64,000 nt of DNA from Okapia johnstoni. Lineage: Eukaryota; Chordata; Mammalia; Artiodactyla; Giraffidae. Below the pieces are notes generated by a model, which saw nothing but the letters and a program-made list of their open reading frames with translations, searched no databases and had not been told where the DNA came from. This document shows positions 11,143 to 23,795 of the stretch, piece by piece. The stretch covers positions 86,675,001 to 86,739,000 of the forward strand of contig CM044313.1 in assembly GCA_024291935.2 (NCBI GenBank), given 5' to 3'. Both the position numbers and the translations under genes were made by a program. Position 1 is the first letter of the stretch. Each line of letters begins with the position of its first letter.

Positions 11143-12282
11143 ACCTCCATTTAAATATAGAATTTGATTAAGGGGAGCAAGCAAGCTTCTTCCTTTCCCA
11201 CTCAAATATGTAGTTATAAACATAGTCAACATTTAACATGTTCAACCTCTGAAAACCCATCAATCTTTGTTTTTGGGGGTCCTTTTTATTATCCACATGT
11301 GAAGTGAGAAGAGAGATAATTGAAAAAAGTATCAAAGGAAAGAGGAGGAAGAGTGAATTTATTATTCACTTTAATAAATTATAAAGAGTTTTGGAAATGT
11401 TTTCCTTCTAAATTTCTTGGATAGACAACAATTACATATTCAAAAAAATAGGTCTTTTGGACTCAAAACTTATGTGAAACCATTTTAAAAAATGCATTTT
11501 AACCATAAATTAGAAGAAAAAAACCATCTTTTTTCCCTTTAGTACTTAAAGGGCTACCAGATCATTCAATACAATTGTTAAAAAAAAATCTTTGGAAAGT
11601 TAGAGATTTCAATAAATGTAGAAGTTCATACTCAAAACTAAAATCACATTTAAATTCCACTTTGAGAATTTACTTGAGCTAGAATAAGAGAAACATTTCC
11701 TAGGTTCTCTAACTTACTTTCAATTTACAGCATTAGAACATTAAATTTCAACTGTTTTTCAATTGAATTATAATAGTCATGACAAAGTTAAATGTATAAT
11801 GCAATTGCTGACAGACTTTTAGCATCCTGATGCACATTTATCCATTTCTGCTACAAGGAACCTCAAACTAACAACATTTTTTGGTAGCTCACTGTTTAAT
11901 TCTTATTTCCTTTAAGACAATGGAAAGGGATAGTCATACATAAATTGATCTGATTTAATGGTCAGTTACGTACAATTTTGGAAAGAAATAATATAATATA
12001 GAAGAAAATACTTTCTTGTTTGCTTGGGGGCAAGACAGCCCACAGCTAGGCAGATATGCAGATATTTTCCTTTGGTATTTTGCCATTTCAAGAAATAAAT
12101 AGGGCTAATACAACCTCAGCTTTTCATGTGTACTAATTTTCATTGTAGCTTCATTCTTTATTTATATCCTAGAAGCTGTTTCTATAGCATTCTACATAGA
12201 TTGTGGGCTTTCAGTAAGATTATAGAGAATGCAAAATAAAAAAAATTATTTTTTTCTAGTTTTTTAGTTTCCAATAGTTGAT
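11143..12282. other. AT-rich single-copy DNA
   Basis: No gene, strong repeat or RNA structure recognised. Confidence 0.4.
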
Positions 12283-12524
12283 TCAGTTCAGTTCAGTCAT
12301 TCAGTCATGTCTGACTCTTTGTGACCCCATGGACTGCAGCATGTCAGGCTTACCTGTCCATCACCAACTCCCAAAGCTTGCTCAAACTCATGTCCACTGA
12401 GTTGGTGATGCCACCCAACCATCTCATCCTCTGTTGCTCTCTTCTCCTCCTGCCTTCAATCTTTCTCAGCATCAGGGTCCTTTCCAATGAGTCAGTTCTT
12501 CATATCAGGTGGCCAAAGTATTGG
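12283..12524 (-). mobile_element. BovB LINE, short 3' end
   Basis: Antisense 3' terminus 'ttcagttcagttcagtcatt' followed by about 220 bases of the terminal region, ending at 'ggccaaagtattgg'. Strong 5' truncation. Confidence 0.92.
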
Positions 12525-14955
12525 AATAACCTAATTTTGTGACATTTTGTACCTTAGTACAAAAATTGCTATACTAAGGGGTTGGAAAAACTCTTCTATT
12601 TGCACACAGAAATTAAACTGCCACATAGTTGCAATGATTTCATGGTTAGTTGCTATTTGCCAATAATGTGTCCCAAACTAGAAATCAACTTGAGTGAAGA
12701 AGAAGGTAAACAATAGGAAGAAGTAAAAGAGAGAGAAAGACAGTGACACATCTGCACAAAGAAATTTGAAACTGTGTTCAACTACTTGAAAAATAGATGT
12801 AATAGAAAGTGTAATCTCAGTTTGTTTGGTATTTTAATTTAGACAATTACTTATAAAATGCATTTCCGCATTTTTGATTTAATAAGTAGTATTATATAAT
12901 GGCAAGAGAAAAGTCTCAGGGTTCTGAAACTGGAAACTGTTTGATCTATTAATTGTGCTTGATAAAATCTGTTTGAAACAGAAAACTTAAGTCTATCATC
13001 TAACGTAATATCAGTGAGGAGCCTAATTCCACTTTCACAGTAATAGAACAATAGGGATGTATAATTCTGCCTAAATTTGTCTCACTGTTGTAATGATTAA
13101 ATACATTATCACAAGTGTCTTTTCTACTTCTAAATTAGTGATTAACAAAAGAATGATTTTACATAGATGGTATAAATTGCTATTCAAATGAAATAATTAC
13201 TTTATACTTGTATATATAAATCATCCATGCTTAGCTTTCAGAGAAAATTTTGGTTCCAATTATGTGTACATGTTAATAAAGATTTATAAGACAATGCTTG
13301 TTTATATAGTTTATAGTTCTATAAATTTTTAACGGTAAATTAGTCACAAGTTTACTACCTCAAGTTATACAAACATATTTTACATATGTGCTTCCTAATA
13401 TGGGAAATTCTGAATATATTACATATTTTTTAAAGTGCTATGTTTCTTTATTGAGATTTTGAGTTATATTTTAAGAAATTAGTAATGTATATTTTCTAAA
13501 AATGTATAAATGTATGTATATGTCTGCATATGTGAATTGAGAGATTACATTTATTTTAATGATCCTATCCTATTAATCTGGATTACAACATAGAACTAAA
13601 AATTTTTCTCTTATTTCTTATTGCCGCATATCCTCTGTGTCTTTTAAAATAGCAATTTTGCAGAAATCTCCATTCAAATGAAGAGTTAATAGCTTCGGTT
13701 ACTGGAAAGAATATGGAGTCTAGATTCAGAAAAAACAGACTCCTGGTTACTAAACTCACGACTACCTATTATGGAAACTTCTTCTTCCTCAGTCATTTGT
13801 TTTAATCTTACTTGGAATGTGGTTAGAATAATCAGAGACATTTTATCTAATGCACTAAGCATATCATATCAATATTGCTTATGAAATCAAAGGTATTATT
13901 ACACATTTTATTCACATAGTCATTTCTTCTTTACCTAACAAATATTAATTACCTTCATTTCCATGCACATATTACAGTTGAAGAGAGAGAAACACAAACA
14001 ATTGGGAAAAATATGTTCTGCTTCAAAAACATATAGCCCAGTATGTGATATATTAAACATAAAATATATTATGTTCATGACATTTGAAAAATATAGCAAG
14101 GAGCTCTTAATTCTGCTTGAACATGGAGGGGAAGGGTTCAAAGAAAAGGTGATATTTGAACTATGTCTCGAGAGTTGAGTATGTTTTCATTAAGTAGATT
14201 GAGTCTGAAGGTAGCATGGGCAGGGAGAGAGAGATTAAATTGAATTGGAAGATTTCTAGACAGAGAAACCAACCAACATAAGGAAGTAAAAATTAAACTG
14301 CCATATTCAGCTACCTGAAAATAAGAGTGCATGGTTTAGATTCAGGCATGTGTGCAAGAGATGAGATTTTTATACCATAAAGATTCACATAAGGCATCTG
14401 TTGAAAAAAATAAAAAGATAACAGTCACAGATCTGTGAGTTACCTCTTCCCTACTTGAGGTTAATTTAATTGAGACACCAATTTTTCTCTAGGACAATAG
14501 CCAATTCAGGGCTATGATACTTGAGATAAGGAAAGCATTAAAAGTGAGCTCCACATTTATCTTAGCTTTTTTCCTGGGCATGTTTTCCAAAGGTGCTCAG
14601 GAAAATGGAGTATGCAAAGAAAGCAGCTATATTGCTTTGCAGATGAAACAGAGATTGGGCACTAAGGTAGACATGGCAACAAAGTTTTGAAGAAAGAACC
14701 CAGGACAGGCACAAACTACATACAAGTTTTCTTCAAGATGTATATAAAAATTCTGCTGGTACCCATGACTATAGATATTCAGTGGAAAACTTTGGCTACC
14801 TAGGACAGAGCAAATGCTGGCAGATTTAAAATCAAATGGAAAAATCAGAGAGTTTATAGCGCCAAAGTACATTTGTATATGAACCCAGTCAGAATGGACA
14901 TAACAGTGAAGATTTTGAGTATTCAGCTGAAGTTCTGAAATGCAGTAGGAACAAG
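12525..14955. other. AT-rich DNA with one probable ancient repeat
   Basis: No gene recognised. At 14100-14350 the phrases 'ggtgatatttgaactatgtc' and 'aggtagcatgggcagg' resemble an old mammal-wide repeat that also appears near 18.8-19.1 and 45.6-45.9 kb. Family name unresolved. A MIR-like stretch may lie at 13690-13830. Confidence 0.4.
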
Positions 14956-16190
14956 ATCAAACAGAAATAAATTTGCTCTAATGGGCTTAAAATCAAGTTT
15001 CAACAGGATCAAGGAGCTCCATGGGGATAAGACTGCTTATCAGAACAAATATCAATACCCTTCAGAAGAAGACAGTATAATCCCAATTCTCAGGACATAT
15101 TATCCACAATGTTCAGTACGCAATGAAAATAACTAGACACGTTAAGAGATAAAACAGTCAAGTGATATTCAGGAGGTGAAACTATCAACAGAAATACACT
15201 TGAAAATAATGCGGATGTTGAAACAAGCTCAGGCATCAAAATAGTGAGGATTAGCTTTTTAAATAGAGAAAATAGTTGACAAAATGGTTTAATAAGTTAA
15301 CACCACGCTGGTATTAGCAAACAAAAAAAAGAAATAGGATTAGAAACCAGAAGACTATTCAAGAGAAAATACCCTTCTGAAACACAGAAAAAAAGTTGAA
15401 AAAGAGAGTGCATGTAAGAGAAATGCAGCATATGATACAAAAATTAACATGTATGTGACTGAGGTCCTAGAATAAGTAGAAAGTGGGAGAATGGGACAGA
15501 AACAATTTTTAAAAGAAATAATGAAAAATAATTTTTCAAATATAAAAAAGGAAATCAAACCAAGTGTTTAGGAGAGTGAATAAATAAACCATACAAACAA
15601 ACACAGAAAAAGTGATACCTATGACAAACATAACCTAATCTCAGAGAATGAAATGGAAAGAATACATTTCAAAATCACCCAGAGATAAATATTATCTTTC
15701 GTGATTAACAATAAGAAAGAAAGCCACTTCTCAACAGAAACTTTGTCTCAGCAGGAGGCAAAGAAAAGTAATGAAATAAGATAGAATGGTTAACAAAAAA
15801 TTCTATAAAAAGCAAAAATATCCTTCAAAAATAAAGATGAAATAAAAATAGTCTCAGAAAAACAGAAGCTGAGATTTCTTTTCAAGCATACCTCCACTAT
15901 GGGAAATGTTTTCTCTCAGATGGAAGCAGATAAATCTAAGGAATAAGCAATATTAGAAATGGTAAATACATGACTAAATATAAAATTCTATTCACTGTGT
16001 GAAGCAATATTAAATACTTGTGCTTTATAAAAAATGTAAAATAGATAACAATTGCACAAAATGTAGGCACAGTGCATGAGGTTATTCTATTTAATTATAT
16101 TTTCCATTGTTTTATATGTTTTAAAAATACCAATTTGCTGTGTCTGGAAATAAAAATATATATTGTTGTCTCTAATATGTTAAAACTGCA
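14956..16190 (+). mobile_element. Ancient L1-like LINE block
   Basis: A long plus-strand block with the phrase order of the 5' part of older L1 families: 'tatccacaatgttcagtac', 'acttgaaaataatgcgg', 'cacttctcaacagaaac', 'gcaaaaatatccttcaaaaa', 'gctgagatttcttttcaagc'. No open frame survives. Subfamily and the exact right edge are uncertain. Confidence 0.55.
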
Positions 16191-16307
16191 TTTTCAATTT
16201 CTAAGATAACCAATGGGAGATCATAACAAACAGTATAATGAAAGAAAGAGCTAGTAGAAAATGGAACATGAAATAAATGAAAAAATTTTCAAGTACCTGA
16301 TATAAAG

Positions 16308-16491
16308 AATGACTTTGCAACCCCATGGACTGTAGTCAGCTGGACTCCTGTGTCCATGGAATTTTCCAGGCATGAATACTGGAGTGGGTTGCCAGTTTGT
16401 CCTCGAGGGGATCTTCCTGACCCAGAGAGCAAACCTGCATCTCCTACATTGACAGGTGGACTCCCTACCACTGTACACCTTGGGAAGCTGT
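16308..16491 (-). mobile_element. Bov-tA SINE, tail missing
   Basis: Minus-strand copy lacking the last part of the Bov-A body. It starts 'gactttgcaaccccatgg' and runs to the tRNA head ('accactgtacaccttgggaag'). Confidence 0.88.
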
Positions 16492-16617
16492 AGAAGGCAC
16501 AATATAAAGAATGGCAGGAAAGGTAGAATAAAGGAGAAAATGACAAGAAGAAAACAAAGAGCAATATGGTAGATTTGAACTCAATGATATTAGTATACAT
16601 GAATTATCTAAACATTC

Positions 16618-16902
16618 ACTTTACTGATTTATTTGGCTGCATCAGGTATGACTTGCAGCATGTGGGATCTTTGTTGCATCATTCAGGATGTTTTGTTACT
16701 GAGCTCAGGGCTCTCTAGTTGTGACTTGCAGACTCAGCAGTTGTGGTGCTTGGGCTCCAGAAACCCTGGACTTCAGTAGTTGCAGCACAAATGGGCTTAG
16801 TTGCTCCAATGCATGCGGGACAGTTCCCTGACCAGGGATCGAACCTGTGTCCCCTGCATTGTAAAATGGGATTCTTAACACTGGGCCTCCAGGGAAGTCC
16901 CT
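16618..16902 (-). mobile_element. CHR-type tRNA-derived SINE
   Basis: Reverse-oriented counterpart of the copy at 10.4 kb. The right end 'ctccagggaagtccc' is the complement of the element start. The B-box complement 'gatcgaacctgtg' is recognisable. Confidence 0.82.
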
Positions 16903-17559
16903 GAACATTTACTTTAAAACACAAAGATTGCCACACAGGATTTGTAAAAAGATAACTCAAATTGTTTTAAACACATACACACATTAAATGTAATTAATTA
17001 TATATGAAACTGACATACCCAGCAGAATCATGCCATACTCTAGCAATATGAGCTACATAAAGCGCAAATCTAATACTAGTGATATTATTACCCCATTTTT
17101 TTTATTGCTGTGCTTTGCTACCGGTTAGGAGATGTGCTCTCATGTTGCATTTTGCAAAGGTTCAATAAATATCATTTGCATTTCCTCCTTTAGCTCTTCT
17201 CTTTAACAGTGTTGCATTCTCCTCTACATGCAAGAGTGAAATTTTTCCCATCATCTTGTCTTTTCCACATTTGGCATAACTGAGTTAATATTCCATGAAT
17301 AGACTTAGTCAACGTTAGCTCTCAGTGTTATTCTGGAATCCCAAAGTAAAAACACCAGACACCTGAGACTTCAGCTGTCAGTGAAATGATACAAAACCAG
17401 ATGTTTAGTCTTGACCCAGTAGCTGAAGTAGAGAAATAGTCAATGTCAAATAGGAGGATATAAATAGGCCACTGGGACCAGGAGAATGCTTGAACTAGAC
17501 CAGAGCCATGTCCCTGTAGGTGTACTTCTGTCCATCCTAAAAGTCAAAATTACAAATTT
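16903..17559. other. Single-copy DNA, nothing recognised
   Basis: No gene or recognisable repeat by eye. Confidence 0.35.
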
Positions 17560-17912
17560 GACATCATTCACTTAAAGCAGTTCTCTACAGCAATGCTATT
17601 GCCTCTCTGTGCCTTCACAGAGGTCCTATGATTATTTCTTCCTTTGCTGTATGAAAACTGAGGCTGTAAGAGGTTAGGTAACTCTCTCAGATTCACACAG
17701 GAAAACACAGAGTTATTATCTAAATTATCAAACCCATTCTCTCAAGGGGTGAAGCCTGATAAGTGTGCTCTGAATATGTCATCTGACGTTCTTGTGTCCG
17801 GTGCACTAAAAATAACAAAAGTATCAGAGTAAAACAGATCTGGGTTCAAGCACAGCTGAGCTACCTATGAGCTATATGATTTGGTTTTTACATTTGACCA
17901 TTTCTAAAATTC
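17560..17912 (+). mobile_element. Two MIR SINE fragments
   Basis: The first (about 17560-17760) carries the MIR core order 'gaaaactgaggctgtaagag', 'gttaggtaactctctcag', 'attcacacaggaaa'. The second (about 17825-17912) carries the 5' part: 'cagatctgggttcaagc', then 'gagctacctatgagc'. Ancient mammal-wide SINEs. Confidence 0.68.
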
Positions 17913-17913
17913 A

Positions 17914-18142
17914 GGTGGTGCTACCCAGTTGGAGCTAGTGCTAAAAAATCCACCTGCCAATGCAGGAGATGTAAGAACCATAGTTTCTATCCCTGGGTTG
18001 GGAAGATCTGCTGGAGAGGGAAATGGCCACCCAGTCCAGTATTCTTGCCTGGAGAATCCCATGGACAGAGGAGCCTGGCCGGCTACAGTCCATAGGGTTC
18101 AAAGAGTCAGACACGACTGAAGTGACTTAGCACACACACACA
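17914..18142 (+). mobile_element. Bov-tA SINE
   Basis: Plus-strand copy with a poorly matching head ('gtgctacccagttggagc') and a good body ending 'cacgactgaagtgacttag', followed by a short CA tail. Confidence 0.88.
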
Positions 18143-18573
18143 AGAAAAGAAGATCAGATGAGGTAAATTTAGAAGGTATCTAGTGCAGTAACCAACATGG
18201 TTAGTTTTCAAACTGTCATTAAAGAATAACATCAATTATTCTTCAAGCAAAACAAAGTATAAATTTTTTTAGCTCCTGTGAGCATTTTTCATTTAAAGAC
18301 CAGAAGGTAATTATAGTTACTAAGATATTAATCTTCATACACAATAGTTGAAACTATAAAACCAAAGCTTGACTCATATTACATTACCTTTAAATGTGTA
18401 TTTTTAATAAATGCGTGTCTATGTTATTCTAGCTTTATCTGTTAAATTATGCTGTATAGATAAGTTAGCTATATTTTACAGATAATGTGATGTTTGAAGA
18501 GAGATCTTTCTTTTAGAAAAATATTTGAGGTCTTATATATTAATCAATTGGCCAATTTAAAAATTAGAGGGCC
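18143..18573. other. AT-rich single-copy DNA
   Basis: Nothing recognised. It ends at the left target-site duplication of the next SINE. Confidence 0.4.
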
Positions 18574-18588
18574 CTTTTTATGAGCTTT

Positions 18589-18781
18589 GTGGCTCAGATG
18601 GTAAAGAATCTGCCTGCATTGCAGGAGATCTGGGTTTGATCCCTGGGTTGGGAAGATCCCCTGGAGAAGGGAATGGCTACCCATTCCAGTATTCTTGCCC
18701 AGGAAATCCAATGGACAAAGGAGCCTGGTGGGCAACACCCCATGAGATCACAAAGAGTTGGACACAACTGAGTGACAACCA
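18589..18781 (+). mobile_element. Bov-tA SINE with exact 15-bp duplication
   Basis: Complete copy from the tRNA head to 'gacacaactgagtgacaac'. The direct repeats ctttttatgagcttt at 18574-18588 and 18782-18796 are identical over 15 bases, which fixes the insertion site. The head begins inside the duplication boundary. Confidence 0.95.
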
Positions 18782-18796
18782 CTTTTTATGAGCTTT

Positions 18797-19110
18797 ACTA
18801 TGTGCCAGACATGTAATAATGTATGTGGTGGTAATGCCACAATGTGTAAATAAGACTCGATTTTAGCCTCCAATGAACTTGCTCTCTGATAGAGGGGGCA
18901 GGGTCTGTTTCCCTCTGAGAGACAGAAAGAAACATTTGCCCATTAATGATATCTAAAGAGGAGTGGTAAATCATCACCTTTGCATGAGGGACACTCGCAC
19001 AGAGGAGATGACATTTAAACTCTTTTGAAAGATTAAAAAAAAAAATGCTGAGAGCTGTTAAGAGTTCCCTGGCAGAAGGAACGGTATATACAAAGTAATT
19101 AACAATGAGT
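18797..19110 (+). mobile_element. Ancient mammal-wide repeat, family unresolved
   Basis: Phrases such as 'actatgtgccagacatgt', 'gaggagatgacatttaaac' and 'gagttccctggcagaagg' match a widespread old interspersed repeat. It was the target of the SINE just upstream. Confidence 0.45.
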
Positions 19111-19284
19111 TCATTAAGGAAGTATAAAAAATTACATCTACCATGAGCACTGCATATTATGTTGGAAGCAGTGGAACCTAGAGTCTTTGGAGCCCTCTAG
19201 ACATCAAATGCTTAGACCCTCTCCTGAACTTAACCAAGGAGTGAATCTGCAAGCTCATTCTCAGATCAGCTCCCAAGCCTGTGG

Positions 19285-19435
19285 TTGGGAAGTTGGAATC
19301 ACCAGGGAAGCCAAGGGAACTGCCAAGATCTGGGCTGTATTCAGCCTAGAACAACTAAGTCAGATTTTCAGGATGAGAAACCTATTCTCAGGTGATTTTC
19401 ATGCATGAACAGGGTCAAGCACCACTGATCTAGTT
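19285..19435 (+). mobile_element. MER5-type hAT transposon remnant
   Basis: 'gttggaatcaccagggaag' and 'ctcaggtgattttcatgc' followed by 'caccactgatctag' give the layout of the short MER5 non-autonomous hAT elements. Diverged, non-coding. Confidence 0.6.
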
Positions 19436-20477
19436 ACTCCAACCAGTTTTAGATGCTAACAGGCAAGAGATAAGAGTCAAAAGTCTTTCTTTTATTGGTT
19501 TAAAAGAAAACTCAAGGTCACCTTCACTTTGCCTGGTATAAATTATCCTTATTGTGTCTTAAGAAACTCAAACTTTCTACTCTGGTGTTTTATGCTTCTA
19601 GCAAAATACTGTGTGTGAAGATATTCTTTAAAGGTTTGCTTATTTATGGAGATGATGTTAAAGCCACTGTTTAACTCAGACTTTTCAATCATTTTTTGGC
19701 TGTGCATTTAAGAGATATGTATATCATCTTATAATATGTTAGCTATAATTTTTTGTACAAAATATAATGTGTTTACTAGGATGGTAAATTTTTCATAATA
19801 TGTTGATATATCATACACATTGTAAAATACATAATATAAAAATTTTCAAATGTTAAACACATTTAAGATATATAAAACTTAAAAAAACTAAAAATATAAA
19901 AGAATGATAACACAAATTACATTTATCTTTAAAAGACTTGGGAAAAAAGTTGAAAAGGACATTAGCAGCTGAAAGATTTGCAAGACATTTATATTAATGT
20001 CATGGATGGAAGTATCCTTATGAACCACCAATTAGAAATTGCTATTAAAGAAATCAAAACATGTCATACACATGGAATAACTATTAGATTAATTGTTGGA
20101 GGAACATTTTTCCTCTTTCAATTCTCTACAGCATCTGTTATTGTATGGGCAGCCTTCTCTTTTGAAGCTTTGAGATACTGTTTATAACAAATTTCTTTGA
20201 TTTAAGAATCCCTGCTTTTAGTAACTAAACTGTTAATACCAGGCTTTTCAATATCAAGTTTTCTCAATTCATATTTTTCTTTTCAAGTTTGGTAGAACAA
20301 ATGCCATTATATTTTGTTCTTCTATAAATCAATAAACTAAAACCTAAACATAGAGCCTGCATTACTCTGAGGAGTGAACACAGATTTGTAAGTTTCTTCC
20401 CTGATATCCAAGCGAAATGTATCACAATGAAGAAAACAGCAGAAAAGAAGAGTGTAGTCACTAAAATTCAGAAATTT
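19436..20477. other. AT-rich single-copy DNA
   Basis: No gene recognised. The 69-codon frame at 19978-20187 shows no domain. No young repeats. Confidence 0.35.
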
Positions 20478-20602
20478 AAAAACGGAATTCTCTAGCAGTC
20501 CAAAGGTTAGGACTCTGAGCTGCCACTGCAGGGGAATGACTTCAATCATTGGCTTGGGAAATAAGATCCCAGCATAGCCAAAAATAAATCAATATAAGAA
20601 AC
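20478..20602 (+). mobile_element. CHR-type tRNA SINE, short
   Basis: 'ggaattctctagcagtccaa', 'aggttaggactctgagctgc' and the A-rich end 'agccaaaaataaatcaatat' match a short CHR-like SINE with a worn head. Confidence 0.65.
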
Positions 20603-20726
20603 TTGAAAACAAGTGGCCGTACTAAGCAAAGCAAATTCAAAAATTGCATTTGAAAAAATTAATATAAATATACACTTTAAAAAATTCATAAATAATTACA
20701 TAAAATATTTAGCAGCCTTTGAATCA

Positions 20727-23700
20727 GTCAGTTCAGTTCAGTTTAGTTCAGTCACTTAGTCGTGTCCAACTCTTTGCGACCCCATGGACTGTAGCATGCC
20801 AGGCCTCCCTGTCCATCACAAACTCCTGAGTTTTACTCAGATTCATGTTCACTGAGTCAGTGATTTCATCCAACAATCTCATCCTCCATCGTCCCCTTCT
20901 CCTCCTGCCTTCAATCTTTCCCAGGATCAGGGTATTTTCCAATAGGTCAGGTCTTCGTATCAGGTGGCCAAAGTATTGGAGTTTCAGCTTCAGCATCAGT
21001 GCTTCCAATGAATATTCAGGACTGATTTCCTTTAGGGTTGATTGGTTGGATCTCCTTGCAGTCCAAGGGACTCTCAAGAGTCTTCTCCAACACTAAAGTT
21101 CAAAAGCATCAATTCTTCTGCACTCAGCTTTCTTTATAGTCCAACTCTCACATCCATACATGTCTTTTAGTTTCTTGGCTGCTGTCACCATCTGCAGTGA
21201 TTTTGGAGTTCAAGAAAAGAAAGTTTGTCACTGTATCCATTGTTTCCCCATCTATTTGCCATGAAGTGATCGGACTGGATGTCATGAACTTAGTTTTCTT
21301 AATGTTGAGTTTTAAGCCAACTATTTCACTCTCCTCTTTCACTTTCATCAAGTGGCTCTTTAGTTCGTCTCCACTTTCTGCCATAAGGATGGTGTCATCT
21401 GCGTATCTGAGGTTATTGATATTACTCGTGGCAATTGTGATTTAAGCTTGTGCTTCCTCCAGCCCAGTATTTCTCATGATATACCCTGCATATAAGTTAA
21501 ATAAATAGGGTGACAATATACAGCCTTGGCGACCTCCTTTCCAGATTTGAAACCAGTCTGTTGTTCCACGTCCAGTTCTAGATGTTGCTTTTATGACCCG
21601 CATACAGATTTTTCAGGAAGTGGTCTGGGTCCCATCTCTTGAAGAATTTTCCACAGTTTGCTGTGATCCAAACAGTAAAAGGCTTTGGCATAGTCAATAA
21701 AGCAGAAGTAGATTTTTTTTTTCTTCTGGAACTCTCTTGCCTTTTTGATGATCCAATGGATGTTGGCAATTTGATCTCTGGTTCCTCTGCCTTTCCTAAA
21801 TCCAGCTTGAACATATGAAGTTCACAATTTGCCTAATGTTGAAGCCTGGCTTGGAGAATTTTGAGCATTACTTTGTTAGCGTGTGAGATGAGTGCAATCG
21901 AATGGCAGTTTGAGCATTATTTGGCATTGTCTTTCTTTGGGATTGAAATGAAAACTGACCTTTTCCAGTCCTGTGGCCACTGCTGAGTTTTCCAAATTTT
22001 CTCGCATACCGAGTGCAGCACTTTCACAGCATCATCTTTGAGGATTTGAAATAGCTCAACTGGAATTCCATCACCTCCACTGGCTTGGTTCATAGTGATG
22101 CTTTGTAAGGCCTGCTAGACTTCACATTCCAGGATGTCTGTCTCTAGGTGAGTGATCACACCATCGTGGATATCTGGGTCATGAAGACATTTTTTGAATA
22201 GTTCTTCTGTGTATTTTTACCACCTCTTCTTAATATCTTCTGATTCTGTTAGGTCCATACCATTTCTGTCCTTCATTGTGCCCATCTTTGCATGAAATAT
22301 TCCCTTGGTATCTCTAGTTTTCTTGAAGAGACCTCCAGTCTTTCCCATTCTATTGTTTTCCTCTATTTCTTTGCACTGATCACTGAAGATGGCTTTCTTA
22401 TCTCTCCTTGCTCTTCTTTGGAACTCTGCATACAAATGGGTATATCTTTTCTTTTCTCCTTAGACTTTCACTTCCCTTCTTTTCAGAGCTATTTGGAAGG
22501 CCTCCTCAGACAACCATTTTGCCTTTTTGCATTTCTTTTTCTTGGGGATGATCTTGATCACTGCGTCCTGTACAATGTCACATACCTCTGTCCATCGTTC
22601 TTCAGGCACTCTGTCTATCAGATCCTATCCCTTGTATCTATTTCTCACTTCCACTGTATAATCAAAAGGGATTTGACTTAGGTCATACCTGAATGGCCTA
22701 GTGGTTTTCCCTAGTTTCTTCAAATTAAGTCTCAATTTGTCAATAAGGAGTTCATGATCTGAGCTACAGTCAGCTCCTGGTCTTGTTTTTGTTGATGGTA
22801 TAGAGCTTCTTCTTCCTTGGCTGCAAAGAATATGATCAATCTGATTTTTGTATTGACCATCAGGTGATATCCATATGTAGAGTCTTCTCTTGTGTTTTTG
22901 GAAGAAGTTGTTTGTTATGACCAGTGTGTTCTCTTGGCAAAACTCTTCTAGCCTTTGCCCTGCTTCATTCTGTACTCCAAGGCCAAATTTGCCTGTTACT
23001 CACGTATTTCTTGACTTCCAACTTTTGCATTCCAGTCCCCTATAATGAAAAAGCATCTTTTTTTGCATTTAGTTCTGGAAGACCTTGTCAGTCTTCATCG
23101 CATAATTGAACTTCAGCATCTTCAGCATTAGTGGTCGGGGCATAGACTTGTATTACTGTGATATTGAATGGTTTGCCTTGGAAACGAACAGAGATTATTC
23201 TGTCGTTTTTGAGATTGCATCCAACTACTGCATTACAGACTCTTTTGTTGACTATGATGGCTACTCCATTTCTTCTTAAGGATTCTTGCCTACAATAGTA
23301 GGTATAATGGTCATCTGAGTTAAATTCACCCATTCCAGTCCATTTTAGTTTGCTGATTTATAAAATGTTGACATTCACTCTTGACATCTCCTGTTTGACC
23401 TCTTCCAATTTGCATTGACTCATGGATCCAACATTCCAGGTTCCTATGCAATATTGCTCTTTACAGCATCAGACTTTACATCCATCACCAGTCACATCCA
23501 CAACTGGGTGTTGTTGTTGCTTTGGCTCCATCTCTTCATTCTTTCTGGAGTTTTTTCTCCACTGATCTCCAGTAGCATATTGGGTACCTACTGACCTGGG
23601 AAGTTCATCTTTCAGTGTCCTATCTTTTTGCCTTTTCACACTGCTCATGGGGTTCTCAAGGCAAGAATACTGAAGTGTTTTTCCATTCCATTCTCCAGTG

Positions 23701-23795
23701 CACCACGTTTTGCCATAACTCTCCACCATGACCCATCCGTCTTGGGTGGCCCTACATGGCATGGCTCATCAATTGGCTTGTAGAGATGTTCCACA
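20727..23795 (-). mobile_element. BovB LINE, nearly full length
   Basis: About 3.07 kb, close to the family's usual 3.2 kb. It runs from the antisense 3' end ('gttcagttcagtttagttc') through reverse transcriptase and endonuclease to the 5' leader near 23.79 kb. The RT catalytic tetrad still reads Y-A-D-D (complement of 21394-21405). About 110 bases are missing at 21163/21164, where 'ccatacatg' jumps to 'tcttttagtttcttgg'. Many stops and frameshifts make it inactive. RTE elements of this kind encode one protein with an APE-like endonuclease followed by RT. Confidence 0.95.
23088..23333 (-). pseudogene. BovB endonuclease N-terminal remnant
   Basis: An 81-codon open piece inside the long BovB. 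It covers the start of the APE-type endonuclease, with G-V-A-I-I-V-N-K-R-V at about residues 22-31 and I-T-V-I-Q-V-Y-A-P-T at about 58-67. The frame then breaks, so no catalytic domain can be made. Confidence 0.85.

Noticed and set aside
22292..22681. 129-codon plus-strand frame rich in F, S and L
   Set aside because: Antisense to the RT region of the long BovB, not a membrane protein.
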